Shown piece after piece: positions 43,608 to 52,243 of a stretch of DNA of 53,167 nucleotides. Source of the stretch: an uncultured Sulfolobales archaeon (GTDB taxonomy: Archaea > Thermoproteota > Thermoprotei_A > Sulfolobales > Acidilobaceae); NCBI GenBank assembly GCA_937921695.1, contig CAKZTZ010000015.1, positions 1-53,167 of the forward strand, read 5' to 3'. Positions within the stretch are counted from its first letter, which is position 1, and every line of letters starts with the position of its first letter. The notes under the pieces were generated by a model. It searched no databases. It saw only the letters and a program-made list of their open reading frames with translations, and was not told the origin of the DNA. The translations under genes and the position numbers were made by a program.

Positions 43608-43625
43608 TTTTTATATATTTATACT
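43608..43625 (-). promoter_or_regulatory. promoter of the molybdoenzyme operon
   Basis: A long A/T block (TTTTATATATTTATACTA on plus) gives a minus-strand TATA box near 43611-43623; a start near 43590 would leave a leader of about 20 nt before the Fe-S gene. Confidence 0.5.
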
Positions 43626-43658
43626 ATAAAATTAATGAAATTTTCATTATGCTTTAGG

Positions 43659-44099
43659 CTAAGCTATTAGTTTTCGTTTTATATCTTCTGCGTCCTCTAT
43701 CACTATGTCTAAAAACTGTTTTAAACCTTCACATATTTCTACGGCTTGAGCTAGTGTTGGGATTAGGTGTACTCTGAGGAACCTATGTTGTTTTTTGAGG
43801 GATTCCATGTCATCTTGTTTCGCGAGCTGAGCCATGAAGGCTAACATTGTCACTAGGCTATCAGGATACTCTAGAGCTTCGAAGCCCGCCTCCTCATAGA
43901 ACTCAGCTATAGCTTTAGGTAGTAGGCTGCGGGTCACAGGGTCATAGTCTACTCTTAAAAGAGATGCTTTAAGAGCCTCCACGTCACACTCCTCAAGGTT
44001 AGCGCCCACAGCTCTGGAGAAAGCGATACCCTCCTCTATTTTCAGCAGTGCGAGCATCATAGCAAGGTATAGTGAGGCTCTATCCAATGTTTCCACCAT
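43659..44099 (-). CDS. TorD-family molybdoenzyme chaperone
   Basis: 146 aa, all helical. LAKQDDMESLKKQHRFLRVHLIP is the TorD/DmsD-type E-x-x-F-x-x-x-H-L signature. Such chaperones bind the Tat signal of the Mo subunit and help cofactor insertion. It lies 89 bp upstream of the Fe-S gene, same strand, with its own or a shared promoter. Short compared with bacterial TorD (about 200 aa). Confidence 0.8.
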   Translation of the reverse strand: MVETLDRASLYLAMMLALLKIEEGIAFSRAVGANLEECDVEALKASLLRVDYDPVTRSLLPKAIAEFYEEAGFEALEYPDSLVTMLAFMAQLAKQDDMESLKKQHRFLRVHLIPTLAQAVEICEGLKQFLDIVIEDAEDIKRKLIA

Positions 44100-44233
44100 A
44101 ATATCTATTATAAGCTTCTCTTTAAATAGAGGGGCTTACAGGGCTTTTAAATCCTGTGTGTTTAAATAGATCAATATTGTGTATGGAGTGCTATGTAGGG
44201 AAAACATATTAGCCATGTTCCCCAGGCTTTACC

Positions 44234-46573
44234 GTGAAGAGGTGGGTGAGAGTGGATTTCAAGAAGTTAAGCGTTAGGCTTGCTATAGCCTTCTTAATAG
44301 TGGCTGTTATGCTGTCCTGGAATGTGGGGCCCATCAATAGTCATGCCGATGATTCTAGCAGGTTGAAAGTAGTGTGGCTTAGTGTGGATAGTGCTAACTA
44401 TTATAGACTCTATAACTGGACGGCTGCCGGCTGGCTGCCAACTTTTAAGAAGCTCTTTGAAGGGGGCGCCCACGGCCCCATGGTTGTCGTGTACCCGTCT
44501 GCGACAGCTGTTAACCATGCGTCTCTCTCTAGCGGGGCCCCTCCCGGGGCTACTGGGATAGTTGCTAACTCGCTTGTCCTACCAGGATCTAGGGTTACAT
44601 CTACAGTTTCAGGTTTCAACGGCAGATACATGACGGCCGAGCCCATATGGATCACAGCTGAGAGGAGCGGCCTTAAAACAATAGTCGTCTCCTTCCCCCA
44701 GTCAACTCCTCCAGCGTGGAAAGTGGACCCTGAGAAGACGAGGTTGTTTAATATTTACGATGCTTTCGTGTCGCCCTTCTCGTCCTCAACCCTCTACACT
44801 AATAACAGGAATATCCCGAGGGCTACTTATGTAGATGTTAGGGAGGCTTCGGGGTGGCAGGGGGTTGAGGATTTCAAATATAAATATGGGATCCCAGCTA
44901 TCTATAATGCTTGGGAGTCGAGCTTCTCGATAGGCGACTCACCATGGTATGTCTACCTGGCTGATACGAGCGGTGACGGGAAGCCCAATCTACTAGCTAT
45001 AGTCCCGGAGGCCAAGGACCTTTCGAAAACACTTGAAGTCTTAAGGGAGGGGGCGTGGAGCAAGCCCCTCAACACAACGATAAAATTCAGAGACCAAACC
45101 TACGTTATAGCCCCAATGTTTAAACTAGTCAAACTAGACCTCGAGGACTTAAGGCTGTATAGGGGGATAACGAGACCCCTGAACACCCCCTGGTTCAACA
45201 ATGAGAAACTAGCTATGGGGGTATGGAACAATGTGATAGTTAAAGTGGGGGCTTTCACGGACGGCGACTGGTTCGCCCTCACAAACGGGTGGATAGATGT
45301 TGAAACTTATATGGAGACTGTTGCTTTCACCAACAGGTTCTTCATGGAGTTCACACTGTATGTTATGAAAAACGCTGACTGGGATTTCGTAATGACCTAT
45401 ACTCCTATAGTCGATAATGTCTACCACCAGTTCCTAGGCATGCTGTATAAGAGCATGCCCTACTATGATCCGGGTAAGGAAGAATACTATAGGAGGCTCA
45501 TACTAGAAGCCTACAAGTTGGTCGACGAGTTTGTCGGCTCCATACTGGCTAATATAGATGTGAAGAATACTGTGCTCATAGTAACATCAGACCATGGACA
45601 GTGTCCCGTTAAATACATTATTAACATAAACGCGATACTATACGATGCTGGCTTATTATCCGTTAGGGGTGGCAGTGTAGCCCTCAACGAGACCAAAGCC
45701 TGGTACTCTTCTCACGGCCACATATTCGTTAATGTGGAGGGTAGAGAGCAGGGTATTGTTAAACCAGAAGATTACAACTCTGTCGTTAAAGCTGTCATAG
45801 ACGCTCTCCAGAAAGTGAGAGACCCGGATACTGGAGAGCCCGTCTTCGACCTAGTTATAGATAAGGGTCAAGCCCACATACTAGGACTCTGGGGAGACAG
45901 GGTAGGCGACGTAGTGTTCTCAACAAAATGCGGATACACCGCTACCGGCGGAGTCCCCACTATTAGGGGTGGCAGTGCTGTAGTGTTCACGCCAGCAACC
46001 CCTCTAAGGACTCTCATAGCAGACCATGGAACCACACTACCATGGTATAAAGACTTGCACGCCACATTCATAGCCTATGGAGGGAACATTAAAGCAGGCT
46101 ATATAGGGCTTGCAAGCTTGCTCAACATAGCGCCCACTGTATCACAAATACTCGGCATAGAGAAGCCTAGGGACGCGGTAGCACCACCCCTACCCATAAC
46201 CGTGCCCGCCCCCGTCACAGTCACTACTCCCGTAACTGTGACAACATCTGTTACGGTTACTACTCCCGTGACCGTGCCTACTACGGTCACTGAAACTAGA
46301 ACCACAACGGCCACTAGAACAGTCACTGATACTAGAACTATGACTACAACCGTGCCTACAACTGTCACTGATACTAGAACCATAACCCAGTACGCGACAA
46401 CAACCGTAACCGACAGAGAGCGTATAACGCAAACAGTGACGGAGACCGAAACCCTCTTAGCGGCGGAACCCAGAACACTCGCAGCAGTCGGCGTAATAGG
46501 CGCGATAATCGGCATACTACTATACAGGTATACAGGCGGCTTCTTCGTGTATAGAAAGAGAGGAGAGCCTTAG
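44234..46573 (+). CDS. membrane-anchored alkaline-phosphatase-superfamily phosphodiesterase
   Basis: 779 aa. N-terminal membrane/signal helix (about 15-35). The catalytic domain has metal ligand D52 (WLSVDSANYY), nucleophile T91 in YPSATAVNHASLSSG, then DNVYHQFLG, VTSDHGQ and YSSHGHIF, as in type I phosphodiesterase/nucleotide pyrophosphatases. Residues of about 655-735 are a Thr/Val/Pro-rich stalk, followed by a C-terminal membrane helix and a basic tail (YRKRGEP). The enzyme thus stands outside the cell on a stalk, likely heavily glycosylated. Substrate unknown. GTG start. Confidence 0.87.
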   Translation: MKRWVRVDFKKLSVRLAIAFLIVAVMLSWNVGPINSHADDSSRLKVVWLSVDSANYYRLYNWTAAGWLPTFKKLFEGGAHGPMVVVYPSATAVNHASLSSGAPPGATGIVANSLVLPGSRVTSTVSGFNGRYMTAEPIWITAERSGLKTIVVSFPQSTPPAWKVDPEKTRLFNIYDAFVSPFSSSTLYTNNRNIPRATYVDVREASGWQGVEDFKYKYGIPAIYNAWESSFSIGDSPWYVYLADTSGDGKPNLLAIVPEAKDLSKTLEVLREGAWSKPLNTTIKFRDQTYVIAPMFKLVKLDLEDLRLYRGITRPLNTPWFNNEKLAMGVWNNVIVKVGAFTDGDWFALTNGWIDVETYMETVAFTNRFFMEFTLYVMKNADWDFVMTYTPIVDNVYHQFLGMLYKSMPYYDPGKEEYYRRLILEAYKLVDEFVGSILANIDVKNTVLIVTSDHGQCPVKYIININAILYDAGLLSVRGGSVALNETKAWYSSHGHIFVNVEGREQGIVKPEDYNSVVKAVIDALQKVRDPDTGEPVFDLVIDKGQAHILGLWGDRVGDVVFSTKCGYTATGGVPTIRGGSAVVFTPATPLRTLIADHGTTLPWYKDLHATFIAYGGNIKAGYIGLASLLNIAPTVSQILGIEKPRDAVAPPLPITVPAPVTVTTPVTVTTSVTVTTPVTVPTTVTETRTTTATRTVTDTRTMTTTVPTTVTDTRTITQYATTTVTDRERITQTVTETETLLAAEPRTLAAVGVIGAIIGILLYRYTGGFFVYRKRGEP
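46196..46440 (+). repeat. Thr/Val-rich stalk-coding repeats
   Basis: Imperfect repeats encode TVTTPVTVTT, TVTDTRT and similar units. They are low-complexity at protein level and partly at DNA level. They give rise to antisense frames on the minus strand, which are not genes. Confidence 0.75.
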
Positions 46574-46925
46574 CTTTATAATGTGAGGCTCAACTCTTTT
46601 TCCCCTTTGTTTTAATTGAATAGCCCGCTTTAAGAAGTCTACCTAGCTTAGCGACCCCCCTAAGTGGTCATAAGAACCCATTACTATGATATTGGGCTTC
46701 GGCCCCCAGCCCATTGGGGGCTCTATTGGCGGGCGTTGCTAGGGCCGCTGATCTCTCCTTTTGCAGCCAAGCATTGAGGCGGTCTCGTATGGGGGGCTTT
46801 AAAATTACTCTGAGCTTATGCTCTAAGTCTTCATGGTTTACGTTATTATATCTTTAAATGTCTCTAAGTAGTTTTTATTCTAGAAGTATGGTTTCAGGGG
46901 AGAGTTTGGGTGGAGGTTCGTAATA
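46574..46925. other. GC-rich structured island in an otherwise gene-free spacer
   Basis: Within the 352-bp spacer, 46650-46797 is GC-rich and full of hairpins: GGGC-TTCG-GCCC (46694-46705, a UUCG tetraloop), GCCCCCA/TGGGGGC (46702-46708/46715-46721), GACC/GGTC at 46653-46668, and a possible long-range CCCCCC/GGGGGG pair (46655-46660/46791-46796). A TATA-like TTTTAATTGAA lies at 46611-46621. This may be a non-coding RNA or the remnant of a lost element. AT-rich flanks 46798-46900 belong to the next promoter. Confidence 0.4.
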
Positions 46926-48191
46926 TTGTGGTCTTCGGCTCGCCGGCATTTCATTGCTGGTTTGGCTCGTGTCTCATTAGTGTTTAAGGGTTCAGTTTCT
47001 ATCGAGGTTTCTATGGGGGTTGTTGTGCCTTCTAGGTTTTCAGGCACTTATTTGGCTGTGGGGCCTTCGAGTTTTAGGGTTGTTGATGGTTTTGTTGAGG
47101 TTTTAGGGTATCCTCTTGGTGTTGGGGGTTCTTTCGTCGTCCCTGTTGGTAGGAGTGTTCCTGTTAGGGTTGATGGTTTTGTTGAGGTTTTCCCTAGTGG
47201 TGGGGTTCTCAAGCCTTTGGGCTCTGGGGAGTATGAGTGGCTTGATGGTTTGGCCTTTGAGATCTCAAGGTATGGGAGGGTTGTCTTCGTGGGGCCTGTT
47301 GACTCGGGTAAGAGTACTCTGGCTTTCTGGGTTTCTAATAAAATGCTTTTGAGGGGTTCTAAGGCTTGGTATTTGACTGTTGACGTGGGCCAGAACGAGG
47401 TTTTCTGCCCCGGCTTTGAAGCTATAGCAGTGTTGAAGCCCCCGGGGGTCCCGGGGTTCTCCGGGTCCTTCTCTCTTGTGGAGCCTTGTTTTATAGGCTC
47501 TTTCACCCCCAGTGACTCCCTAGATAAGTATCTGGGTTGTGCTTCTAAGCTTTCAAGGATAGCTGAAGGCCCCCTGATTGTAGATACTGACGGCTGGGTT
47601 ACGCCCCCCGAGGGTCTCGAGAGTAAAGCTAGGCTAGCGGATGCTGTAGGCGTAGACCTCATAGTAGCTATAGGCTTGGGGGAGGGCGAGGTTAGGGTTC
47701 TAAAGAAAACAGTGGAAGTATTGAGCCTCCCGAGGCTCGTGAAAGGCTCTAAGAGTTTCGAGGAGAGGAGGCTGCACAGGGAGAGGCTTCTAGCCCAGAA
47801 ACTCTCAGGGTCAAAGCCTAGGGCTGTGAAAATAGAGGAGGTAGCAGTTGAGGGGGCCCCCATATTCACAGGGAGCCCTCTGGAGAAAACATTCAAGAAT
47901 ATAGCTCCAAACGTAGTGTACGCAGAGAGAACAGGGGAAGACTCGATAACAATAGTATATAGGGGGAGGCCTCCCGCAAACCTGAAAGCAAAACTAGTAC
48001 CGCAAGGCTGGGAAAAAGGGCTAATAGCGGCAGTCCACGGGGAAGGAGTACACGTAGCTGTCATAGACAGGGTGAACTACGATTCGAAAACCATAACTAT
48101 AATAACCCCATACCAAGGCCCAGTAAGGAAAATAGAAATAGGAAAAGTGAGAGTAGACGTGGAAACATTAACGGGAAAAGTAAAATGGTAG
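46926..48191 (+). CDS. Clp1/Grc3-type polynucleotide 5'-hydroxyl kinase
   Basis: 421 aa. Walker A GPVDSGKST (123-131), DVGQNEVFCPG typical of the family, and a C-terminal domain after about 290. Archaeal members phosphorylate 5'-OH ends of RNA and DNA. TTG 46926 has GGAGGT (46912-46917) 8 nt upstream; ATG 47013 (with GAGGT) is a second option. Extreme composition change along the gene: 47041-47100 has 24 T and 7 A, 48121-48180 has 8 T and 30 A. Confidence 0.88.
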   Translation: MWSSARRHFIAGLARVSLVFKGSVSIEVSMGVVVPSRFSGTYLAVGPSSFRVVDGFVEVLGYPLGVGGSFVVPVGRSVPVRVDGFVEVFPSGGVLKPLGSGEYEWLDGLAFEISRYGRVVFVGPVDSGKSTLAFWVSNKMLLRGSKAWYLTVDVGQNEVFCPGFEAIAVLKPPGVPGFSGSFSLVEPCFIGSFTPSDSLDKYLGCASKLSRIAEGPLIVDTDGWVTPPEGLESKARLADAVGVDLIVAIGLGEGEVRVLKKTVEVLSLPRLVKGSKSFEERRLHRERLLAQKLSGSKPRAVKIEEVAVEGAPIFTGSPLEKTFKNIAPNVVYAERTGEDSITIVYRGRPPANLKAKLVPQGWEKGLIAAVHGEGVHVAVIDRVNYDSKTITIITPYQGPVRKIEIGKVRVDVETLTGKVKW

Positions 48192-48377
48192 CCCCCAGCC
48201 CGAGATATAAGGCTCTCTCAACTTTAAAGTCCAGGCAGACACTTATCTAGAACCTCAAACTAGCCTCTCATGATCCAAATATTTGAGTAGCCCTAAGCGG
48301 TCGACAATAAAGTATATAATGCAGTAAGCATGCCTTGGCGCTCTCTGCTCGTCCAAGGATTCTAGTGTTATGCTGGG

Positions 48378-49367
48378 TTATAGTTTCAAGTTTTCACTTA
48401 GCATCTTCTTATATCCTGTTATTAGGGGTGTAGTTGCGGGGTCTACCCCTTTTATTGTGGCTGCTATTGTTGAGGCATATCCTGCTATTAGGGCTCCTTT
48501 TAGTATGTTTGCTAGGCTCGGCTGTCCCAGTTTTAGTTCTAGTGTTTCCCCGTGTCTTTTGTAGATTTCGGTGACATAGTTCATTATGGCTTCGCAAACT
48601 CTATCTCCCCCCTTTACGGCTATGAACCCTATTTTAATGTTTCTCTTGGCTTGCCACGCTACTATATCGTTATGGGCGGATTCCGGGTATGACTCTGTTT
48701 TAGCTAGTATTTTCGAGTTTTCACTTAGCTCCTGCCTCCACCTCTCAGCTACTATAGAGTAGGGGCCGCACGCCCCTATTATGGTTATGTCGCTCCCCGA
48801 GGCTAGGTTCGCGTATGGCTCGGCATCGTCTACTGTAACGTTTCTAAGCTCGTGGTAGGCTTCTAGTATCTTCTCGTGCTCCACGCTCGAAGCCCCTATA
48901 GAGTCTGTGAGGCCTATGAGACCCCCCAGCATTGAAGGTAGTGCAACCCTCGGGAGGAGCCCCGGCTTAACTTTAACTACTGGAGCCCCTATCTTTAAAG
49001 CTTCAGACTCCAGCCTGCCCCCGCTCGTGACAGCAGCTGTTTGAGCTCCACGCTCTACTGCTTCCTTGAAGCATTTAAGGGTCTCTAGGGTTTCTCCGGA
49101 ATAGCTTACAGCCGCTATTAGGGAGTCTTCAACCCACGCCGGTAAATTATAGTCTTTAATAACGTGCACGGGGACTTTGAAGTTGTAAATGAAGCTTAGA
49201 ACCCTCAAGAAATCCCCAACAACACCGCTGCCCCCAAGCCCGCACACTATAATATTCCTTGGCGTTCTTTCAAACTTTAAGTTAGACGTTGCAGAACGTC
49301 CAGACTCGTAGCCTTCAGCAAGGAGCTCCGGCCACGTGTTATAGCTTGAGAGGAGTTCCAAGGCCAT
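48378..49367 (-). CDS. bifunctional phosphoglucose/phosphomannose isomerase
   Basis: 329 aa, crenarchaeal PGI/PMI family with two SIS domains. Sugar-phosphate loop VCGLGGSGVVGD, AVSYSGETLETL, and the catalytic ESAHNDIVAW (Glu/His). Feeds mannose-6-P and glucose-6-P into fructose-6-P, which fits the sugar-use cluster. ATG 49367 lies 1 nt after GGGGAGGC; TTG 49361 has better spacing to that site. Confidence 0.92.
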   Translation of the reverse strand: MALELLSSYNTWPELLAEGYESGRSATSNLKFERTPRNIIVCGLGGSGVVGDFLRVLSFIYNFKVPVHVIKDYNLPAWVEDSLIAAVSYSGETLETLKCFKEAVERGAQTAAVTSGGRLESEALKIGAPVVKVKPGLLPRVALPSMLGGLIGLTDSIGASSVEHEKILEAYHELRNVTVDDAEPYANLASGSDITIIGACGPYSIVAERWRQELSENSKILAKTESYPESAHNDIVAWQAKRNIKIGFIAVKGGDRVCEAIMNYVTEIYKRHGETLELKLGQPSLANILKGALIAGYASTIAATIKGVDPATTPLITGYKKMLSENLKL

Positions 49368-49372
49368 GCCTC

Positions 49373-49393
49373 CCCACCCTTATAAGGGGTGGG
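49373..49393. promoter_or_regulatory. near-palindromic divergent promoter, PGI/PMI and NMD3
   Basis: CCCACCC-TTATAA-GGGGTGGG is an inverted repeat with a single extra G, centred on a symmetric TATA box (49380-49385). It fits an NMD3 start near 49410. For the minus strand the predicted start site lies inside the PGI/PMI frame, so this side may be read from elsewhere or regulated by a dimeric factor. Confidence 0.45.
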
Positions 49394-49451
49394 TTTTGAG
49401 GGTTTAAATTTCAACGCTGTTTTAAAGGCTGCTTGGATAGTTAATTTTGGG

Positions 49452-50567
49452 GTGTGTCTTTTAGAAGTGTACTCTAGGATATGCCCTAGGTGTGGTAGGG
49501 GGGACAGGCCTTTCATAGGCTTCCTCTGCAACCTATGCTATGTAAACGAGTTTGGCGTAGCTGAAATACCTAGATCTATAGACTTCACATATTGCAGGGT
49601 TTGCGGCTCTTACAAGTATCAGGGCTTATGGGTTGAAGGTGTTGGCAGTGTTTCCGAGACTCTCTCAGAGTATTTGTTGATCGTGTTAAGCCAGAAGATT
49701 AAGCCTACAAGATATATTGAGGAAGCCTGGGTTAAAGATATTAGCGTTAGCGTAGTGGGGGAGCCCGGGATACACGATGTTAAAGTTAGATTAGCTGGGA
49801 AAACTGGTAATGTGGAGGTTGAAGAGGTTAAAACTGTCAAGGTTAAAGCATTAACCACGATATGCCCCTCGTGCTCTAAGAAGGCTACTAAGACAGGGTA
49901 TAATGCTATAGTGCAAGTGAGACCCGCCATAGGCTCTTTAGACTCTGCTTTCAAAGCGGAGTTATGGTCTATCCTGGAAGATCTCGGGGTTAGGGCTAGG
50001 AGCTCCATAATCTCTGTTGACGAGGTGAAGGAGGGGGTGGACATTCTAGTGGATGATCAAAACGTTGCCAGGGTAATAGCTTCAAAGCTTAAAGCTAAGT
50101 GGGGAGGGGTTGTCAACGCTTCGTTTAAAATCACAGGGTCTAAGCCCGGCGGGGGGAGGAAGGGTGTCTTAGCGTTGTCAGTTAAAGTGTTGAATGTGAG
50201 GGCGGGGACTCTGTTGAGCTATATGGGGTCTCCCCACATATATGTTGGCCCCACATCTAGGGGGGTCCTCTTAGTAGATGTGGGTAAAGGTTTAACTGTA
50301 GAGGCTAAGCTTGAAGATCTAGCTAGATCTAGGGTTTTAGATGCTGGCGACTATGTGGGCTATAATATTCTAGTATATAGGCTTACAGCCGACCTGGGGG
50401 GTTCACTTTATTTCATGGACGAGAGTAGGGGCTCTAAGGTTGAAGTTGAGAGGGGTAAGGTGAAACTATATGTTGACAGTTTAAAAGTCGGGGGCTACTA
50501 CCTAGTTTATCAACTTGGAGATCAACTATATATATTGGGTGAGGCTCGAGTTGAGCAGGGAAGTTAA
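49452..50567 (+). CDS. nmd3: NMD3-family ribosome-associated protein
   Basis: Up to 392 aa from 49389; GTG 49452 (MCLLEVYSRICPRCG) or GTG 49467 fits best, giving about 370 aa. Zinc pairs ICPRCGRG, FLCNLC, YCRVCG and ICPSC are those of the NMD3 N-terminal region. The eukaryotic protein exports 60S subunits; the archaeal one is thought to act in large-subunit maturation. Overlaps the aIF1A start by 17 bp, so the cluster is coupled. Confidence 0.88.
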   Translation: MCLLEVYSRICPRCGRGDRPFIGFLCNLCYVNEFGVAEIPRSIDFTYCRVCGSYKYQGLWVEGVGSVSETLSEYLLIVLSQKIKPTRYIEEAWVKDISVSVVGEPGIHDVKVRLAGKTGNVEVEEVKTVKVKALTTICPSCSKKATKTGYNAIVQVRPAIGSLDSAFKAELWSILEDLGVRARSSIISVDEVKEGVDILVDDQNVARVIASKLKAKWGGVVNASFKITGSKPGGGRKGVLALSVKVLNVRAGTLLSYMGSPHIYVGPTSRGVLLVDVGKGLTVEAKLEDLARSRVLDAGDYVGYNILVYRLTADLGGSLYFMDESRGSKVEVERGKVKLYVDSLKVGGYYLVYQLGDQLYILGEARVEQGS

Positions 50568-50868
50568 AGGGTCTGAGGGGGAGTTGCCCCTACCTAGGCC
50601 TGAGGAGGGTACTGTGCTTTGTGTAGTTAAAAGGATTGTTGGAGCAGGGTTTCTAGAAGTTTTCTGTACAGACGATGAGACTTACATGGCTAGGATACCT
50701 GGGAAGATGCGTAGGAGGGTTTGGATAAAAGAGAGGGATGTAGTGCTTTTCCTCCCGTGGGGCACTAGGGATAAGAAGGGTGAAGTAGTTTATAGGTATG
50801 AGAGGGATGAAGTTAGGAGGCTCATAGATATGGGGTTAATGTCTGAAGCTATGCTTGAAGGTGTTTAA
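50551..50868 (+). CDS. translation initiation factor aIF1A
   Basis: 105 aa from TTG 50551 (MSREVKGSEGELPLPRPEEG), with GGGTGAGG 6 nt upstream; the frame is open from 50515 but the extra residues are not family-like. OB fold: EGTVLCVVKRIVGAGFLEV, MARIPGKMRRRVWIKERD, LPWGTRDKKGEVVYRY. Confidence 0.93.
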   Translation: MSREVKGSEGELPLPRPEEGTVLCVVKRIVGAGFLEVFCTDDETYMARIPGKMRRRVWIKERDVVLFLPWGTRDKKGEVVYRYERDEVRRLIDMGLMSEAMLEGV

Positions 50869-50871
50869 AGT

Positions 50872-51666
50872 GTGATAAGGAAGAGGGCTAGGTGGCTTAA
50901 GAGGTTTAAAGATGAGAGCGAGCGGGTCAAGGACGCGGACATGTTTAAGATAGTTGAGGAGGTCTTCGACTCTATAACTATGGGCTTCATATACAGGCTC
51001 GAGTCTAGAAAAGTACTGAGAGAGTTGAAAGGCGCGATAAGCTCGGGGAAAGAATCTAGAGTATACTGGGCTAAAGGCTGGGATGGAGAGGATCTAGCGG
51101 TTAAAATATATTTGACGGAGACGAGCGAGTTCAAGAAGAGTATCAGGAAATACATTGAGGGAGACCCGAGGTTTGAGAGGATCTATGAAACAGACTTCAG
51201 AAAGCTTATATACGAGTGGGCTAAGAAAGAGTATAGGAACCTTAAGAGAATGTATGAGAACGGCGTCAGGGTTCCCAAGCCTGTAGCGTTCGCCGGCAAC
51301 GTTCTCGTAATGAAGTTTATAGGTGAGGACGGGTATAGAGCGCCTCTCCTAGTAGAAGTTGCTGAAGAGCTTGACGTTAAAGAACTCGAAGCCATATACT
51401 TGGATCTTAAAAGTCAAATAGAAGCTTTAATCTGTAAAGCTAGCCTAGTCCACGCTGATCTCAGCGAGTATAACGTGATGGTATTAAATGGGGAGCCCTG
51501 GATTATAGACGTGTCCCAGGCCGTAGACCTGGGACACCCCAAGTCTATGGAGTTCCTGGATAGGGATCTCTTAAACATTTACAGGTTCTTTTCCGAGTAT
51601 CTTGACATTGAGCCTCTCGAGGAGTTTAGGGGTGTTGTGTTGAAATGTCTGGAGGCCAGGGTTTAA
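50872..51666 (+). CDS. rio1: RIO1-type atypical protein kinase
   Basis: 264 aa. ATP loop GAISSGKESRVYWAKG, lysine in LAVKIYL, catalytic VHADLSEYNVMV (D), metal site IIDVSQAVDLGHP (D). Needed for small-subunit maturation. GTG start 3 bp after aIF1A; 22-bp overlap with the KH gene. Confidence 0.95.
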   Translation: MIRKRARWLKRFKDESERVKDADMFKIVEEVFDSITMGFIYRLESRKVLRELKGAISSGKESRVYWAKGWDGEDLAVKIYLTETSEFKKSIRKYIEGDPRFERIYETDFRKLIYEWAKKEYRNLKRMYENGVRVPKPVAFAGNVLVMKFIGEDGYRAPLLVEVAEELDVKELEAIYLDLKSQIEALICKASLVHADLSEYNVMVLNGEPWIIDVSQAVDLGHPKSMEFLDRDLLNIYRFFSEYLDIEPLEEFRGVVLKCLEARV

Positions 51667-52223
51667 AGCCTAGGATGTTCGTTAAAGTCCCGCCTGAGAG
51701 GATTGGAGCTGTCATAGGGAGTGGGGGCAGCGTTAAAAAAGAGATAGCTAGCAGGCTGGGCGTATCCATATCTGTAGACTCTGAAAACTCTGTGGTTATT
51801 GTTGAGGGGGAGCCGGGAACAGTCTCCCCCGTGAACGTCATGAAAGCTGCTGAAATAGTGAAAGCCATAGCCTACGGGTTCCCATATGATAAGGCCATGA
51901 GCCTCATAAACGACGACTATGTGCTCATAATAGTTGACCTTAAGGAGACTATAGGAGATAAGGAGAGCCACCTGAAGAGGGTCAAGGGGAGGATAATAGG
52001 TGAGGGGGGTAAAACGAGGAAGACGCTAGAAGAGCTGACTGGAACACACATACATGTAGGAGAGCACCATGTAGCCATAATAGGCGAGTACGAGAGGGTG
52101 ATGGCCGTGAGGGAAGCTATTCAAATGCTAATAGAAGGTAGAATGCACAGTACTGTATACAAACACCTAGAATCAATAATGAGGGGGATTAGGAAAAGGG
52201 AGAGGCTTAAAATGTGGGGTTAA
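51645..52223 (+). CDS. KH-domain protein, Dim2/Pno1-like
   Basis: 192 aa with two KH domains: KVPPERIGAVIGSGGSVKKEI and RVKGRIIGEGGKTRKTLEELTG. Archaeal Dim2 partners small-subunit assembly next to RIO1. ATG start inside the RIO1 end. The order aIF1A-RIO1-KH is widely conserved in archaea. Confidence 0.92.
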   Translation: MSGGQGLKPRMFVKVPPERIGAVIGSGGSVKKEIASRLGVSISVDSENSVVIVEGEPGTVSPVNVMKAAEIVKAIAYGFPYDKAMSLINDDYVLIIVDLKETIGDKESHLKRVKGRIIGEGGKTRKTLEELTGTHIHVGEHHVAIIGEYERVMAVREAIQMLIEGRMHSTVYKHLESIMRGIRKRERLKMWG

Positions 52224-52243
52224 AATTATGGGGGGAGCGGTCC

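Noticed and set aside
46099-46515. Antisense frames (138 and 80 codons) opposite the stalk repeats
   Set aside because: They mirror the Thr/Val repeats and look like simple VTV or Ser/Gly-rich repeats, not independent proteins.
47048-48064. 338-codon antisense frame on the minus strand
   Set aside because: It lies wholly inside the Clp1-like kinase gene, has a Thr/Ser/Pro-rich composition and no family signature. It is a by-product of T-rich, A-poor coding sequence.
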